NCBI GenBank assembly: GCA_026398595.1
Contig: JAPLSO010000016.1
Location: 46,672-110,671 of the forward strand
Reading direction: 5' to 3'
Length of the DNA stretch: 64,000 nt
Source of the DNA: Spirochaetota bacterium
Lineage (GTDB): Bacteria; Spirochaetota; Spirochaetia; Treponematales; Rectinemataceae
Position numbers and translations under genes: made by a program. Shown here piece after piece: positions 1 to 9,797 of this stretch. The notes beneath the pieces are model-generated. The model had not been told where the DNA came from. It did not search any database and was given only the letters and a program-made list of their open reading frames with translations. The stretch's first letter is position 1, and each line of letters begins with the position of its first letter.

Positions 1-782
1 GCGAGGGTGATGTTGTCCTCGAGTTCGGCGAAGGCGATCTCGGGTTCGATCATCCAGAACTCGGAGAGATGCCGTGTGGTGTTGGAGTTCTCGGCCCTGA
101 AGGTCGGCCCGAAGGTATAGACGCGGCCCAGCGCCTCGCAGTAGGTCTCGACGTTGAGCTGTCCGGACACGGTCAGGAAGGAAGGTTTGCCGAAGAAATC
201 CTTGTCGTAGTCGACGATCCCCGTCTTGGCCACGCGCTCCAGGTCGAGGGTTGTCACCTGGAACATGGCGCCGGCTCCTTCGGCGTCGGAGGCCGTGATG
301 AGCGGTGTGTGGACGTAGAAGAAGCCTCGCTCCTGAAAGAACTGGTGGACGGCGAAGGCCATCCTGTTCCTCACCCGGGCGATGGCGCCGAAGGTGTTCG
401 TTCTGGGCCTGAGATGCGAGATCTCCCGCAGGAATTCGAGGGAATGGGCCTTCTTCTGCAGGGGATAGGTATCGGGAGGAGCCTCGCCGATCACCCGCAG
501 GGATTTGGCCTTGACCTCGGCCTTCTGTCCCGATCCCGGCGAGGCGATGAGGATGCCTTCCACGGCAACGCTCGCACCTGTGGTCGCCTTTTCGAGGGCT
601 TCTGCCTCCGAGCCCGAACTCTCCTGGTCGAAGACGCACTGCATATTGGTCATGGACGAGCCATCGTTTACTTCGACGAAGGTCGCCGATTTGGTCTGTC
701 GTTTCGTCCGTACCCAGCCCTTGACCATGACGTTCTGGCCTTCGGGCACCGTGGACAGAAATTCCTTGACGGTAGGGATCAT
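1..782 (-). CDS. asnS: Asparaginyl-tRNA synthetase, C-terminal part cut by window edge
   Basis: Minus-strand reading [43 protein letters not shown]... to ...[21 protein letters not shown] agggagggg upstream of ATG at 782; runs off the left edge. Confidence 0.88.
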   Translation of the reverse strand, partial: MIPTVKEFLSTVPEGQNVMVKGWVRTKRQTKSATFVEVNDGSSMTNMQCVFDQESSGSEAEALEKATTGASVAVEGILIASPGSGQKAEVKAKSLRVIGEAPPDTYPLQKKAHSLEFLREISHLRPRTNTFGAIARVRNRMAFAVHQFFQERGFFYVHTPLITASDAEGAGAMFQVTTLDLERVAKTGIVDYDKDFFGKPSFLTVSGQLNVETYCEALGRVYTFGPTFRAENSNTTRHLSEFWMIEPEIAFAELEDNITL

Positions 783-942
783 CGTCCCCTCCCTAAGTTT
801 GGATAGTATTGCGGTCTATGATAGCGCTTTCGCGTACGGAGAATCTACACCGGCAGGCCCTTTTCGATGGCCTCTGTTGTCGCGATCCTCCCCTCGGTAG
901 TACACTTGAGGACAAGAAATCAATCGTGACGGTGGCAGAAGC

Positions 943-1425
943 GTGAGATACAGCATTCCTATCGCGTATATTCTCTGGGCCATATCGGGCGGCGGCGCCC
1001 TGGGCCTCCACAGGTTCTACCTGGGCAAGGCTGGCACAGGCTTTCTCTGGCTCGTCACGGGAGGCTTGTTCGGCTTCGGCTCCATCTACGATGTCATAAC
1101 CCTTCCGCGACAGGTGCGCGAGGCCAACCTCAGGTACGAAGCCGAACTGGCCATCGAGTCCGGTTCCTATCGTCCGGGCGTCTCCTACAGAAATTCCGAT
1201 TCCCCCGAGAAGACCATTCTCAGGCTGGCCAGGAAGAACGGCGGCGCCGTGACCCCGGGCGAAGTGGCCATCGAGAGCGACGTCTCAGTCGACCAGGCCA
1301 GGAAGGAGCTGGACCGCCTCGCGAGCTCGGGCATGGCCGAGCTCAAGGTGAGGGAGTCCGGCGTCATCGTTTACTATTTCCCCGAGTTCTCGAGGGAGAA
1401 ATCCGACTACGTCGACCTAGGCTAA
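943..1425 (+). CDS. TM2 domain-containing membrane protein with C-terminal winged-helix-like region
   Basis: [45 protein letters not shown] matches the TM2 pattern; GTG start. Confidence 0.7.
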   Translation: MRYSIPIAYILWAISGGGALGLHRFYLGKAGTGFLWLVTGGLFGFGSIYDVITLPRQVREANLRYEAELAIESGSYRPGVSYRNSDSPEKTILRLARKNGGAVTPGEVAIESDVSVDQARKELDRLASSGMAELKVRESGVIVYYFPEFSREKSDYVDLG

Positions 1426-1431
1426 AAAACG

Positions 1432-1451
1432 ACGGCCTACCTGGTCGCCGT
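1432..1451. terminator. Possible bidirectional terminator between convergent genes
   Basis: acggc/gccgt hairpin flanked by an A-tract on the left and taaaaattt on the right. Confidence 0.3.
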
Positions 1452-1481
1452 TAAAAATTTGACACAAAGCGCCCTTTCCCT

Positions 1482-2474
1482 TTAGCTTCCCGCGTAGAGT
1501 ACGACGTCCCTGGTGCCGCCCGAGATGTGGGGTAGCAGGTCCATGTCAGCCCATTTATGATAATTTGTGCTATTCCAATTCAACTTAATCTGGGCTTTTG
1601 CGTAGACATATGCCTCGTCTATTGTCACAACTCCGTCCTTGTTCGCGTCACCTTTCAATAATAGGCTATTCGAAGAGCTCGGCTCGCCAGCTTGAAGTAG
1701 AAAATAGGTGAAAACTCCATTATCAAGTGAAAAGCCTAATGTCCCATCGTCATCATACGAGGATTCCTCCGATCCTGAGGCAGAGAGGACTTGGACCTCC
1801 TTGCTGCCAAAGTTCGTTACATTCGCGGCCAGCATGGTGTTGAGCTTGGAGAGGGCGGCCGCGATCAGGCCCGTGTCCGAGGTTGTGTTGCCCATCTGGC
1901 TATAGTCGGCCGGTGCGGTGTCCACGGCCACGTCGCTCGTCACGAAGCCTCCGGAATCGCAGGAGTCGAGGATCAGCAGTCTGTTCTTGGCGGGCACGGC
2001 CGTCATCCATAACGTCAGCGTCGCGGGCGTGATCCATTTTGCGATATTGCTGCCGTAATTACTCCCCGGATCTACGACGATACCGTCGTAGGGAACGATG
2101 TAGGTGTAGTCACTGTCGGTGGCGCCGTGGCCCGAGAAATAGACGAGGATAGTGGCGTTCGGGTCGGCGGAGAGGGATGCGACCGCAGACTCTATGGCTG
2201 CGTAGGTTGGACTGCCGTCGGTGGCTATGGATAGATCGTTCGTGGAGATCAGCCGCTTCGTGACGGTCCAGCCCTGGGTCGAAAGCAGGTCGGCCATGTC
2301 CCTGGCGTCGTCATCCGGAAATTGGAGGTCCTTGTAGTCAGTCGGGTAATCCTGGACCCCGATGACGAGGGCGTAGCGGTTCGCGGGCGTCGTCGGGATC
2401 GATGCGAGCTGGCAGGAGGCGAGGAGGGCGGCCAGGGCGAAAACGGCCGCGGCTATGCAGGAGCTGTGCTTCAT
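1482..2474 (-). CDS. Caspase-family (C14-like) peptidase, predicted lipoprotein, with EF-hand-like motif
   Basis: Lipobox LLASC; YALVIGVQDY, VYFSGHGA (His), LLILDSCDSGG (Cys), DANKDGVVTIDEAYVY. Confidence 0.8.
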   Translation of the reverse strand: MKHSSCIAAAVFALAALLASCQLASIPTTPANRYALVIGVQDYPTDYKDLQFPDDDARDMADLLSTQGWTVTKRLISTNDLSIATDGSPTYAAIESAVASLSADPNATILVYFSGHGATDSDYTYIVPYDGIVVDPGSNYGSNIAKWITPATLTLWMTAVPAKNRLLILDSCDSGGFVTSDVAVDTAPADYSQMGNTTSDTGLIAAALSKLNTMLAANVTNFGSKEVQVLSASGSEESSYDDDGTLGFSLDNGVFTYFLLQAGEPSSSNSLLLKGDANKDGVVTIDEAYVYAKAQIKLNWNSTNYHKWADMDLLPHISGGTRDVVLYAGS

Positions 2475-3142
2475 TTCTTCTTCGCCTCGGGGAGCTGGAC
2501 GCTGATTCCCGCCTCGAGGCCGGCCGACAGGGTTCGGGCCGTCCCCCTGAACATATACTCGATCGGCAGGCCCAGGATGGCGCCGAACTTGAGGTTCGAG
2601 ATTCGGAAGGGGAAGAGACAGCGGAGCTCGCCGACGATGGAGGGGTAGGCCGTGACGGAGCTCAAGGAGGTGTAACGCGCCGCGGTCAAGGCTCCGCCCG
2701 CGAGGATTTCGGCCTCGACGGGGCTCAGGAGGAAACGCCAGCCCGAAAGGGCGGCGAACTTGAGGCCCCAGAAGCCCCGGTATCTGAAGAGGGAGGAATC
2801 CCAGGCCGAATCGCCTACGTTGAGGTAGTCGAGCTCCACCCGCAGGGGTATGCCGATAGTCACCGCATACTCGGCGCCGAGGCCTAAGTCCCAGCCATAG
2901 GCAGCAAGGAGATTGCAGTCGAAGCTATGACTCGGGACGGCGGCGGCGTTTCCCGAGAGGTCGACCCGCCACCGAGAGGAATCGGCGAGGCCTTGGGGCG
3001 AGGAAGAGACTGGCGTGGCTTGGGCGAGGGCCAACAAGGTCCACAGAGCGGCCGCGGCGAGGGCGAGCCGTGCAGTTGCTGGCTTGCGCAGGATATTCCT
3101 CCTCTCGTTCTTCTTCTTTACGATAAAATCGAGTAGATTCAC
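2471..3142 (-). CDS. Hypothetical exported/outer-membrane-like protein
   Basis: N-terminal hydrophobic signal-like segment, repeated amphipathic strands; 4-nt overlap with downstream caspase gene. Confidence 0.5.
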   Translation of the reverse strand: MNLLDFIVKKKNERRNILRKPATARLALAAAALWTLLALAQATPVSSSPQGLADSSRWRVDLSGNAAAVPSHSFDCNLLAAYGWDLGLGAEYAVTIGIPLRVELDYLNVGDSAWDSSLFRYRGFWGLKFAALSGWRFLLSPVEAEILAGGALTAARYTSLSSVTAYPSIVGELRCLFPFRISNLKFGAILGLPIEYMFRGTARTLSAGLEAGISVQLPEAKKK

Positions 3143-3150
3143 TAAGGGTT

Positions 3151-3169
3151 ACAGATGTTCAACAGATGT
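3151..3169. repeat. Direct repeat ACAGATGT-TCA-ACAGATGT
   Basis: Two identical 8-mers with 11-bp periodicity in a divergent intergenic region. Confidence 0.6.
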
Positions 3170-3571
3170 GACAAGGGATTTCCGGGAAAAAAGCGGCAGG
3201 ATGGCCCCAAAAAGGTCTATCTTCCTCTGTTCGCCCTTCTCGGCCTCACCATCGCCTTTATCCTCCCGCTCTCCTGCTCGAGAGGCTATTCCCGCTACCT
3301 GAAGCTACCACTGGGCTGGGCCCTCGTGTCTACAGCCTACGCCCGGCTCAAGGTTTCGCCCGACCTGGCGTCGACCGACGCCGGCGCCTTGAGGGGGGGG
3401 ACCATCTTCAGCTGCAGGCAGCGGCGCATCGATCCTATGGGCTCCGAGGCAGGGGGATTCTGGTACGAATACTCCGAGGGCGGTCTATCGGGCTGGGTGA
3501 AGGACAGGGATCTCGTAATCTTCGCTTCGGAGGAGCTTGCCAAGGCCTCTCTCGCGGCAGTCAAACCCTAG
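3155..3571 (+). CDS. Hypothetical lipoprotein, possibly SH3-like
   Basis: LPLSCSRG lipobox-like; GGTIFSCRQRRIDPMGSEAGGFWYEYSEGGLSGWVKDRDL resembles a bacterial SH3 fold. Confidence 0.5.
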   Translation: MFNRCDKGFPGKKRQDGPKKVYLPLFALLGLTIAFILPLSCSRGYSRYLKLPLGWALVSTAYARLKVSPDLASTDAGALRGGTIFSCRQRRIDPMGSEAGGFWYEYSEGGLSGWVKDRDLVIFASEELAKASLAAVKP

Positions 3572-3582
3572 GGAAGGTGTTC

Positions 3583-5121
3583 ATGGAATTTTTCAGGACC
3601 TGGATCGTACCGCCCCTCGTGGGCGCCATCATCGGCTATTTTACCAACTGGCTGGCTATCAAGATGCTCTTCAGGCCTCTTGAGCCCATCTATGTCGGCC
3701 GTTTCAAGCTTCCCTTCACCCCTGGCATACTCCCGGCCGAGCGGGCGCGCCTCTCCGAGTCGGTGGGTGAGACTGTGTCGACCGAGCTTCTTTCGGCGGA
3801 AGTGTTTCGCTCGAGGCTGGCCGACGAGAATCTGCGCTCCAAGGTGGAGGAGGCTATCGTCTCGATTCTCAAGACCATCCTTGAAAAGCCGGTTTCGCCC
3901 GCCCTGAGGGACTTGGGGAGGGACGGGGCGAGGGAGAATGGGGCCGAAGCTGTCCCCGCCGATCCCGCGGCACTTCTCTCGGCCTCCCTTGCGCATCTTC
4001 TCGCCTCGCCTGAGTTCAGGGACTCCCTTGCCGTAGCCTCGAGAAAGGCCGCAGAGGAATTCAGCCAAGCGCGGCTGGGCGAGGTCCTTTCCCCCGACAA
4101 ATTCAGACAGGTTGTGGCCGACTATGCCCGCCGCCTCGGCGAGAAGGAAGGGCAGGACAGAGCCGAAGGCCTGGCCGACAAGCTAGCCGAACTCCTGGGC
4201 TCCTCGGCCGATCCCCTCTTTTCGGCCAAGGCTCTCGCTCCCCTCGTCGAACTGACGGCCACTTCCCTTTACACAGCCGTACTCCCCGTCGTCGAGCGAC
4301 TCCTCGAGAGTCCCGAAATCTCAGCCGAGCTCCAAGCGTCGGCAATGAGCGTCGTCCGAGGAGCGATCGGGCGGCTCAAACCCGTCCAGCGCCTCATCGT
4401 GGGCGTGGCCAGCTACGAGAAGACCTTCGAGGAGACCATGCCCGATACGGTGGCCGATCTCACGCGATCGGCTGTGGCTCTGCTCAGAAAGCCCGAAACC
4501 TCGGCCCGTGTCCTCTCCTCAACCCTCGACTATCTGAAGGCGAACAGGGAGGGAACAACCGGCAAAGGCCTGGGCATCTTCCCCAGTGAGGCGTTCAAGC
4601 CAGCCTTAAGAACCTTCCTTGCCGAGACAGCCGCCGAGGGAGGGGATTTTTCGGAACGTCTCGGAAGACGGTATGAGGCCCTCGCCGAGCGTCGCATCGG
4701 GGATCTGGCTCCCGGTCTTCCCGCGGCGATTGCGGGTCGAACAGCCGACTTTCTGGTCCCCTCGCCCCTGGGAAGGGCAGCCCTGGGAAGGGGAGTGTCG
4801 GCCTTCCTTGCGGCCTATGCCGACAATCTCGAAGGCCGATCGATAGGGCAAGTCCTGGGTCTCGAAGGGGATGCGACGAAACGGATCGCCGCCGCCCTTG
4901 CCCGTGGCGTGACGAAGGCCCTCGCTTCACAGGCGGAAAAACTCATCGAGGCGCTGGATATCCAATCGATGGTGGTCGACAAACTCAACAGCCTCAAGAT
5001 GCTCGAAGTGGAGCAGCTCATCCTCAAGGTGGTCAACGAGGAACTCAACTGGATAACGATTCTGGGAGGAATTCTAGGCGCCGTCATCGGGATATTCCAG
5101 AGTCTTATCTCGCTGCTATGA
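3583..5121 (+). CDS. DUF445 family membrane protein
   Basis: WIVPPLVGAIIGYFTNWLAIKMLFRPLEPIYVGRFKLPFTPGILPAERARLSESVG is typical of DUF445/YheB-like proteins. Confidence 0.75.
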   Translation: MEFFRTWIVPPLVGAIIGYFTNWLAIKMLFRPLEPIYVGRFKLPFTPGILPAERARLSESVGETVSTELLSAEVFRSRLADENLRSKVEEAIVSILKTILEKPVSPALRDLGRDGARENGAEAVPADPAALLSASLAHLLASPEFRDSLAVASRKAAEEFSQARLGEVLSPDKFRQVVADYARRLGEKEGQDRAEGLADKLAELLGSSADPLFSAKALAPLVELTATSLYTAVLPVVERLLESPEISAELQASAMSVVRGAIGRLKPVQRLIVGVASYEKTFEETMPDTVADLTRSAVALLRKPETSARVLSSTLDYLKANREGTTGKGLGIFPSEAFKPALRTFLAETAAEGGDFSERLGRRYEALAERRIGDLAPGLPAAIAGRTADFLVPSPLGRAALGRGVSAFLAAYADNLEGRSIGQVLGLEGDATKRIAAALARGVTKALASQAEKLIEALDIQSMVVDKLNSLKMLEVEQLILKVVNEELNWITILGGILGAVIGIFQSLISLL

Positions 5122-5124
5122 AGT

Positions 5125-6501
5125 TCACTTTCCAGGAGTCGGTTCGAGGCGTTTCTTCGCTTCGGCGCAGAGATAGAAGGAACCCGTCACCAGGAGGGCC
5201 GCCCCCCGGGCCGAGGCTTCGGCCAGGGCGGCTTTCAGGGCCAGGCTGGTCTCGGCCACAAGGCTCGTCGCTTCCGATCGTTTCTTAAAACTCTCGAATA
5301 CTTTCTCAGGTTCGCTGACCTTGAAGGTTCCTGGCTTGGTGATGATGATCCTTTCGAAATGGGAGGCAAGCAGTTCGGCCATTTCCTCATGACGCTTGTC
5401 ATGGGCGCAGGCGAAGAGGAGGACGCGTTTCCCCGGGAAGAGCTTCATCATCGTGGCGATGGTCAGCCGCACGGATTCCGGAGTATGGGCGCCATCGAGA
5501 ACGACGGTAGGCTCGCCAGGGAGTATTTCGAAGCGGGCGGGAAGGGAGGCCTTGGCCAAGCCTCTTGCAACGGCTCCGGAACTCAAGCCCGGAAGGGCGC
5601 AGGCCGCGGCGAGGAGGGCGAGGGCCATGTTCTGGGCTTGGATGGCCCCCGGCATGGGCGAGGAGATCTCGAGTCCACCCGAGGGGATGATATGTGAAAG
5701 GCTCAAGGCGAGTGAGTCGCCGGTTCGCATGCCGAGGGTCAGTGTGCAACTCGTCCCCCCAAGGCTCACCGCGATGTCGCGGGCGACGATGTCCCTGCCC
5801 ACGGCATAGAGACTGCTTTGCGTCTCGGCGGCCTTCTTCTCGAATGCTTCCATGGCTTCGGCCTTCTGGGCGGAGACGCAGACTGGCTTGCCGATCTTGA
5901 TAATACCCGCCTTCTCGAAGGCTATCTTCGCTATCGTGTCGCCCAGGAACTGCGTGTGTTCGAGCTCGATAGGCGTGATGACCGATACGTCGGGCTCGAC
6001 GATGTTGGTCGAGTCCAGCCTGCCCCCCAGGCCCACTTCTATGACTTGGGCGTTGCAGCCCGTTGATCGGAAGGCGCAGAAGGCCAGAAGCGTGGTCAAT
6101 TCGAAAAAGGTCGGTTCCTCGCCTCCGGGAAAATCGGAGGGCCCCTTGCCCTCGACGAGCGGGAGGATCTCCTCCATGGCCTCGATGAGGGTCTTTTCCT
6201 CCATGGGTCCCGAGGCGAAGGCTATCCGCTCCTTCCAGCGGATGAGGTGGGGAGAGGTGTAGAGGCCGACCTTGAGGCCAGTCTCCTCAAGCAGCCGCGC
6301 GCACATAGTCGAGACCGAGCCCTTGCCCTTGGAGCCGGCGATATGGATCGTGAGTCTGCCTTTGTGTGGATCGCTCAGGGCCGAGGCCAGTGATCGCATC
6401 CGGTCCAGCTTGAAGACGGTCGCCTGGCCCTTTTCGACGTTCACGTAGCGCATGAGGTAGTCGAAGATAGCATCCGTGCTTGTAAATCGTCCTCTGTCCA
6501 T
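5125..6501 (-). CDS. folC: Folylpolyglutamate synthase / dihydrofolate synthase
   Basis: MDRGRFTSTDAIFDYLMRYVNVEKG...HIAGSKGKGSVSTMCARLLEETGLKVGLYTSPHL; ATG at 6501 preferred over the longer ORF. Confidence 0.88.
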   Translation of the reverse strand: MDRGRFTSTDAIFDYLMRYVNVEKGQATVFKLDRMRSLASALSDPHKGRLTIHIAGSKGKGSVSTMCARLLEETGLKVGLYTSPHLIRWKERIAFASGPMEEKTLIEAMEEILPLVEGKGPSDFPGGEEPTFFELTTLLAFCAFRSTGCNAQVIEVGLGGRLDSTNIVEPDVSVITPIELEHTQFLGDTIAKIAFEKAGIIKIGKPVCVSAQKAEAMEAFEKKAAETQSSLYAVGRDIVARDIAVSLGGTSCTLTLGMRTGDSLALSLSHIIPSGGLEISSPMPGAIQAQNMALALLAAACALPGLSSGAVARGLAKASLPARFEILPGEPTVVLDGAHTPESVRLTIATMMKLFPGKRVLLFACAHDKRHEEMAELLASHFERIIITKPGTFKVSEPEKVFESFKKRSEATSLVAETSLALKAALAEASARGAALLVTGSFYLCAEAKKRLEPTPGK

Positions 6502-6507
6502 GGGTTG

Positions 6508-6536
6508 AGGATGGTTTACTGGGGCCCAGCGGTCAA
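6508..6536 (-). promoter_or_regulatory. Candidate sigma70-like promoter for folC
   Basis: TTGACC N17 CATCCT, ending 6 nt before ATG; weak -10. Confidence 0.35.
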
Positions 6537-6576
6537 GTGGAGCTGAAGCTATGCCGATACTAAAGCTCATGGAAGC

Positions 6577-7518
6577 TTGGTGTTGAGAGGGACGCGTCTC
6601 CTCGAAATAATCCCCGCGGCGACGACCGCGGGAAGAAAACGCTACAGGCCATCCGGAAGGCCTCGGTCCGTGGCGCCGGGCGCGGCCGTATGGACCGCGC
6701 CTCGCAGAACCCTCCTGGTCATCGAATCCGAAGGGGCGGTCTTCGACTCCTTGAGGCAGCGCCACGAAGCGTGCTATATGCCCTCCTTCGCCGCGCTATT
6801 CGCCTGGGGGGTTGACCCTTTCGTCTGTTCAGCGCTCTGGAGGAGCCTTGCCCTGAGCTCCCGGACGAGGGGTGAAGAACCCGCCGTCATCCTTCTCGCC
6901 GCTTTGAGGCGGCTCAACCGCATCATGCCGTCGGTGCGCAGGTCGGCCTTCGTGAGCGTCCTCGAGGCGCAGATACGCGACCCTGATCCCCAGGCCTTGA
7001 TCCAGGCCGCCCGCAAGGAAGGGAGTCCCGAGTGTCTCATCATGGAATGGATGAGGACCTCGGACTCCCTCCTCTCCGAACTGGAACCCGCGCCCCTCTT
7101 TTCCGAAGCCGCAGCCTTTCTCGCTGGACTTTCGCCCGAAACCGAGGTTCTCGTCCATTCGAGCCTGTCCGAGGCGGCCGCCCTCAACCGATGGGAGACG
7201 GCGGGCCTCGGATCGAGTTTCCTGCGTTTGGCGGGTTCGGAGCGCGGCTCGTTTCCCGACTACCTCAGAGCCGCCCTCAAGAACGGCTATGACTTCTGTC
7301 CCATCCTTGTCGTGGGGACGACAGCCTCGGCATGGCAGGCCGCCCAGAACGTAGGCGCCCGCTTCTTTCCCATCCTTCCCGGCGCCGAAGCCGAGGCATG
7401 GAAGGAACTCTCAGGCGAATACTTTCCCGCACTTCTCAAGGGGAGAACGGCTCTTGCAAGCCGCGGGGCTCAGGATTTCATGCGAATGCTTTTCTCGGAA
7501 ACAGGGAAGGGCTTCTAG
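6577..7518 (+). CDS. HAD-like protein with degenerate nucleophile motif
   Basis: LLVIESEGAVFDSLRQRHEACYMPSFAALFAW resembles a HAD motif I followed by the DT/SM..KH..CF.P signature; true start may be downstream of the TTG used. Confidence 0.5.
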   Translation: MVLRGTRLLEIIPAATTAGRKRYRPSGRPRSVAPGAAVWTAPRRTLLVIESEGAVFDSLRQRHEACYMPSFAALFAWGVDPFVCSALWRSLALSSRTRGEEPAVILLAALRRLNRIMPSVRRSAFVSVLEAQIRDPDPQALIQAARKEGSPECLIMEWMRTSDSLLSELEPAPLFSEAAAFLAGLSPETEVLVHSSLSEAAALNRWETAGLGSSFLRLAGSERGSFPDYLRAALKNGYDFCPILVVGTTASAWQAAQNVGARFFPILPGAEAEAWKELSGEYFPALLKGRTALASRGAQDFMRMLFSETGKGF

Positions 7519-9794
7519 GCCTTTCCCAGGAAGACGTAGAGGGGTCTAAGGCTCAAGGCCGGCAGTTTCCTCAAAAGGGCGGTTAGGGATGAAAGTCCCT
7601 CCCTGCCTAGGGAAGCGGCAAGGGCGGCGCCGAACTCCGTGCCCGGGCCGATCGATTCGAGGATCTTCTCGCCCGAGCTCGAGCCCGAATAACTCAGCTT
7701 TTCGATGGAACATGAGATTTCCTTTCCGCCTATGCCCAAGCTAGCCATTCTTTCCGCGAAGATGCCTTCCAATCCTGATTCGAGGGCCAAGCTCTTTCGT
7801 CCCTCCGCAGATAGGCCCGGCCCCCCTTGCCAAGCCGCCTCGAAGGCGGCGAGGGAATCGATCAGGGACCTGCTCGACTCCCCGAGGTCGGGAAAGGCGA
7901 GAGTCAGGGTTTCGGAAAGCCGGCTCGAGCGGGCGCCGAGGATCTCAAATGAGAGAATCCGCGGCCTTTTTCCGGTGGCCTTCGAGGCCTCGAAAGCAGG
8001 ACTCAGGAAGGCCCAGAAATCCTTCGCTCCGTCCCGCTTGGTCCACGGCTCGCAGACGAGTATCGAGTCGAAGGAGGAAAAGCCAAAGGCTTCTTCGGTC
8101 CAGCGAGAATCGGCCTTCGCGCCGGCCCAAGCCAGGGGCTTGGCCAGATCGGGAAGCTCGGAGGTGAGCCTTTCGAGCTGGGCGATATCGTCATCCCCCA
8201 CGAGGAGGGCGGCGATTTGGCCCTCGGGGGATCTCCGCAGGGCTTCGAGGACATAGAAACCCTTGCGGGGATCCATGACGAGGATCGAGTCCGACCTGTC
8301 CGGATCGAGCCGGTCGAAGAGGAAGCTCCGCAGGGCCTTGAGCCGGAGCGAGGCCGTTCCTTCGACTCTCGAGGTCCATTTTCTGAGCCTTTCGCCCTCC
8401 TTGGACCAGACCGAGAGGCCCGGATGGCCGACTTCGGATTCGAGATCGGCTGGGAGGATGGAGAGCTGGGCTTCCCTCCGCTCGATCACAGCATCGCGAC
8501 GTTTGCCTTCGAGACCGAGGGAGCCGGGGAAGTAGAAGACGCTCTGTGCCATGGAATTGGGGAGGTACTGCTGGGCTACCCAGTGGTCGGTGTAGGCGTG
8601 GGGGTACTTGTAGCCCTCGCCGTGACCGAAGCCCACAGCGTCCCGGTTGGCGTCCTTGAGATGGTCGGGAACCTCGGCCCCTTCGGCCTCGACTGCCTTG
8701 AGAGCGTCGAAGTAACCCAGGGTCGAGTTGGACTTGGGGCAGGTGGCGAGATAGAGGGCGGCCTCGGCGAGATGGAACTGCCCCTCGGGCAGACCTATCC
8801 TGTCGAAGGCCTGGGCGCAGGAATTTACCATGCGGATAGCGTCGGGATCGGCGAGGCCCACGTCTTCTGCCGCCGAAATAAGCATTCTCCGGAATATAAA
8901 GGCTGGATCCTCGCCCGCGTAGACCATGCGGCTGAGCCAATAGAGGGCCGCGTCGGGGTCTGAGCCGCGCAGGCTCTTGATGAAGGCGCTGATGGTGTCG
9001 TAGTGGTAGTCCCCGTCCTTGTCGTAGAGGACGACTCTGCGCTGGATGCTTTCCTCGGCGGCCTCCATGCTTATCTTGATGATCGATCCCGGCGAAGGAG
9101 GCCAGGATTCGACCGAGGTCTCCACGGCGAGTTCAAGGGCGTTGAGAAGGCTGCGCGCGTCGCCGTCGGCCGTGTCGACAAGGTGCTGGAGAGCCCCTTC
9201 CTCGAAGCTCAGCTCCCAGGCGCCATAGCCCCGCTCCGCGTCCTTGAGCGCCGCTTCGGCGATGCGGCCGAGATCGGCCGCACTCAAGGTTCGTAATAGA
9301 AAGACACGGGAACGCGACACCAGGGCCCGGTTGACCTCGAAAAAGGGGTTTTCGGTGGTCGCCCCGATGAGGACAACGGTGCCGTTCTCCACCCAGGGCA
9401 GCAAAGCATCCTGCTGGCTCTTGTTCCAGCGGTGGACTTCATCGACGAAGAGGATGGTCTTGAGTGAATATAGTTCATAGTGCTGGCGGGCCTTTTCTAT
9501 AGACTCCCTCAGCTCGCCTACGCCCGACAGCACGGCGTTGAGGGCGATGAAGGCGCTTCGGGTGGTGTTGGCGATGATGCGGGCGAGGGTAGTCTTGCCA
9601 GTCCCGGGAGGTCCCGAGAGGATGATCGACGACAGCTGGTCGCGCTGGATGGCGCGCCGCAAGAGTCGGCCGGGGCCGACGATATGCTCCTGGCCGATGA
9701 ACTCGTCCAGATTTCGCGGCCGCATCCTGAAGGCCAGCGGCTCCCCGCCACCTTTCCCTGGAGCCGAGAAGAGGGGGTTGTCCCTCCCTGTCAT
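7515..9794 (-). CDS. rarA: RarA/MgsA replication-associated recombination AAA+ ATPase with ~300 aa C-terminal extension
   Basis: [42 protein letters not shown] Walker [22 protein letters not shown]; total 759 aa. Confidence 0.88.
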   Translation of the reverse strand: MTGRDNPLFSAPGKGGGEPLAFRMRPRNLDEFIGQEHIVGPGRLLRRAIQRDQLSSIILSGPPGTGKTTLARIIANTTRSAFIALNAVLSGVGELRESIEKARQHYELYSLKTILFVDEVHRWNKSQQDALLPWVENGTVVLIGATTENPFFEVNRALVSRSRVFLLRTLSAADLGRIAEAALKDAERGYGAWELSFEEGALQHLVDTADGDARSLLNALELAVETSVESWPPSPGSIIKISMEAAEESIQRRVVLYDKDGDYHYDTISAFIKSLRGSDPDAALYWLSRMVYAGEDPAFIFRRMLISAAEDVGLADPDAIRMVNSCAQAFDRIGLPEGQFHLAEAALYLATCPKSNSTLGYFDALKAVEAEGAEVPDHLKDANRDAVGFGHGEGYKYPHAYTDHWVAQQYLPNSMAQSVFYFPGSLGLEGKRRDAVIERREAQLSILPADLESEVGHPGLSVWSKEGERLRKWTSRVEGTASLRLKALRSFLFDRLDPDRSDSILVMDPRKGFYVLEALRRSPEGQIAALLVGDDDIAQLERLTSELPDLAKPLAWAGAKADSRWTEEAFGFSSFDSILVCEPWTKRDGAKDFWAFLSPAFEASKATGKRPRILSFEILGARSSRLSETLTLAFPDLGESSRSLIDSLAAFEAAWQGGPGLSAEGRKSLALESGLEGIFAERMASLGIGGKEISCSIEKLSYSGSSSGEKILESIGPGTEFGAALAASLGREGLSSLTALLRKLPALSLRPLYVFLGKA

Positions 9795-9797
9795 CCC

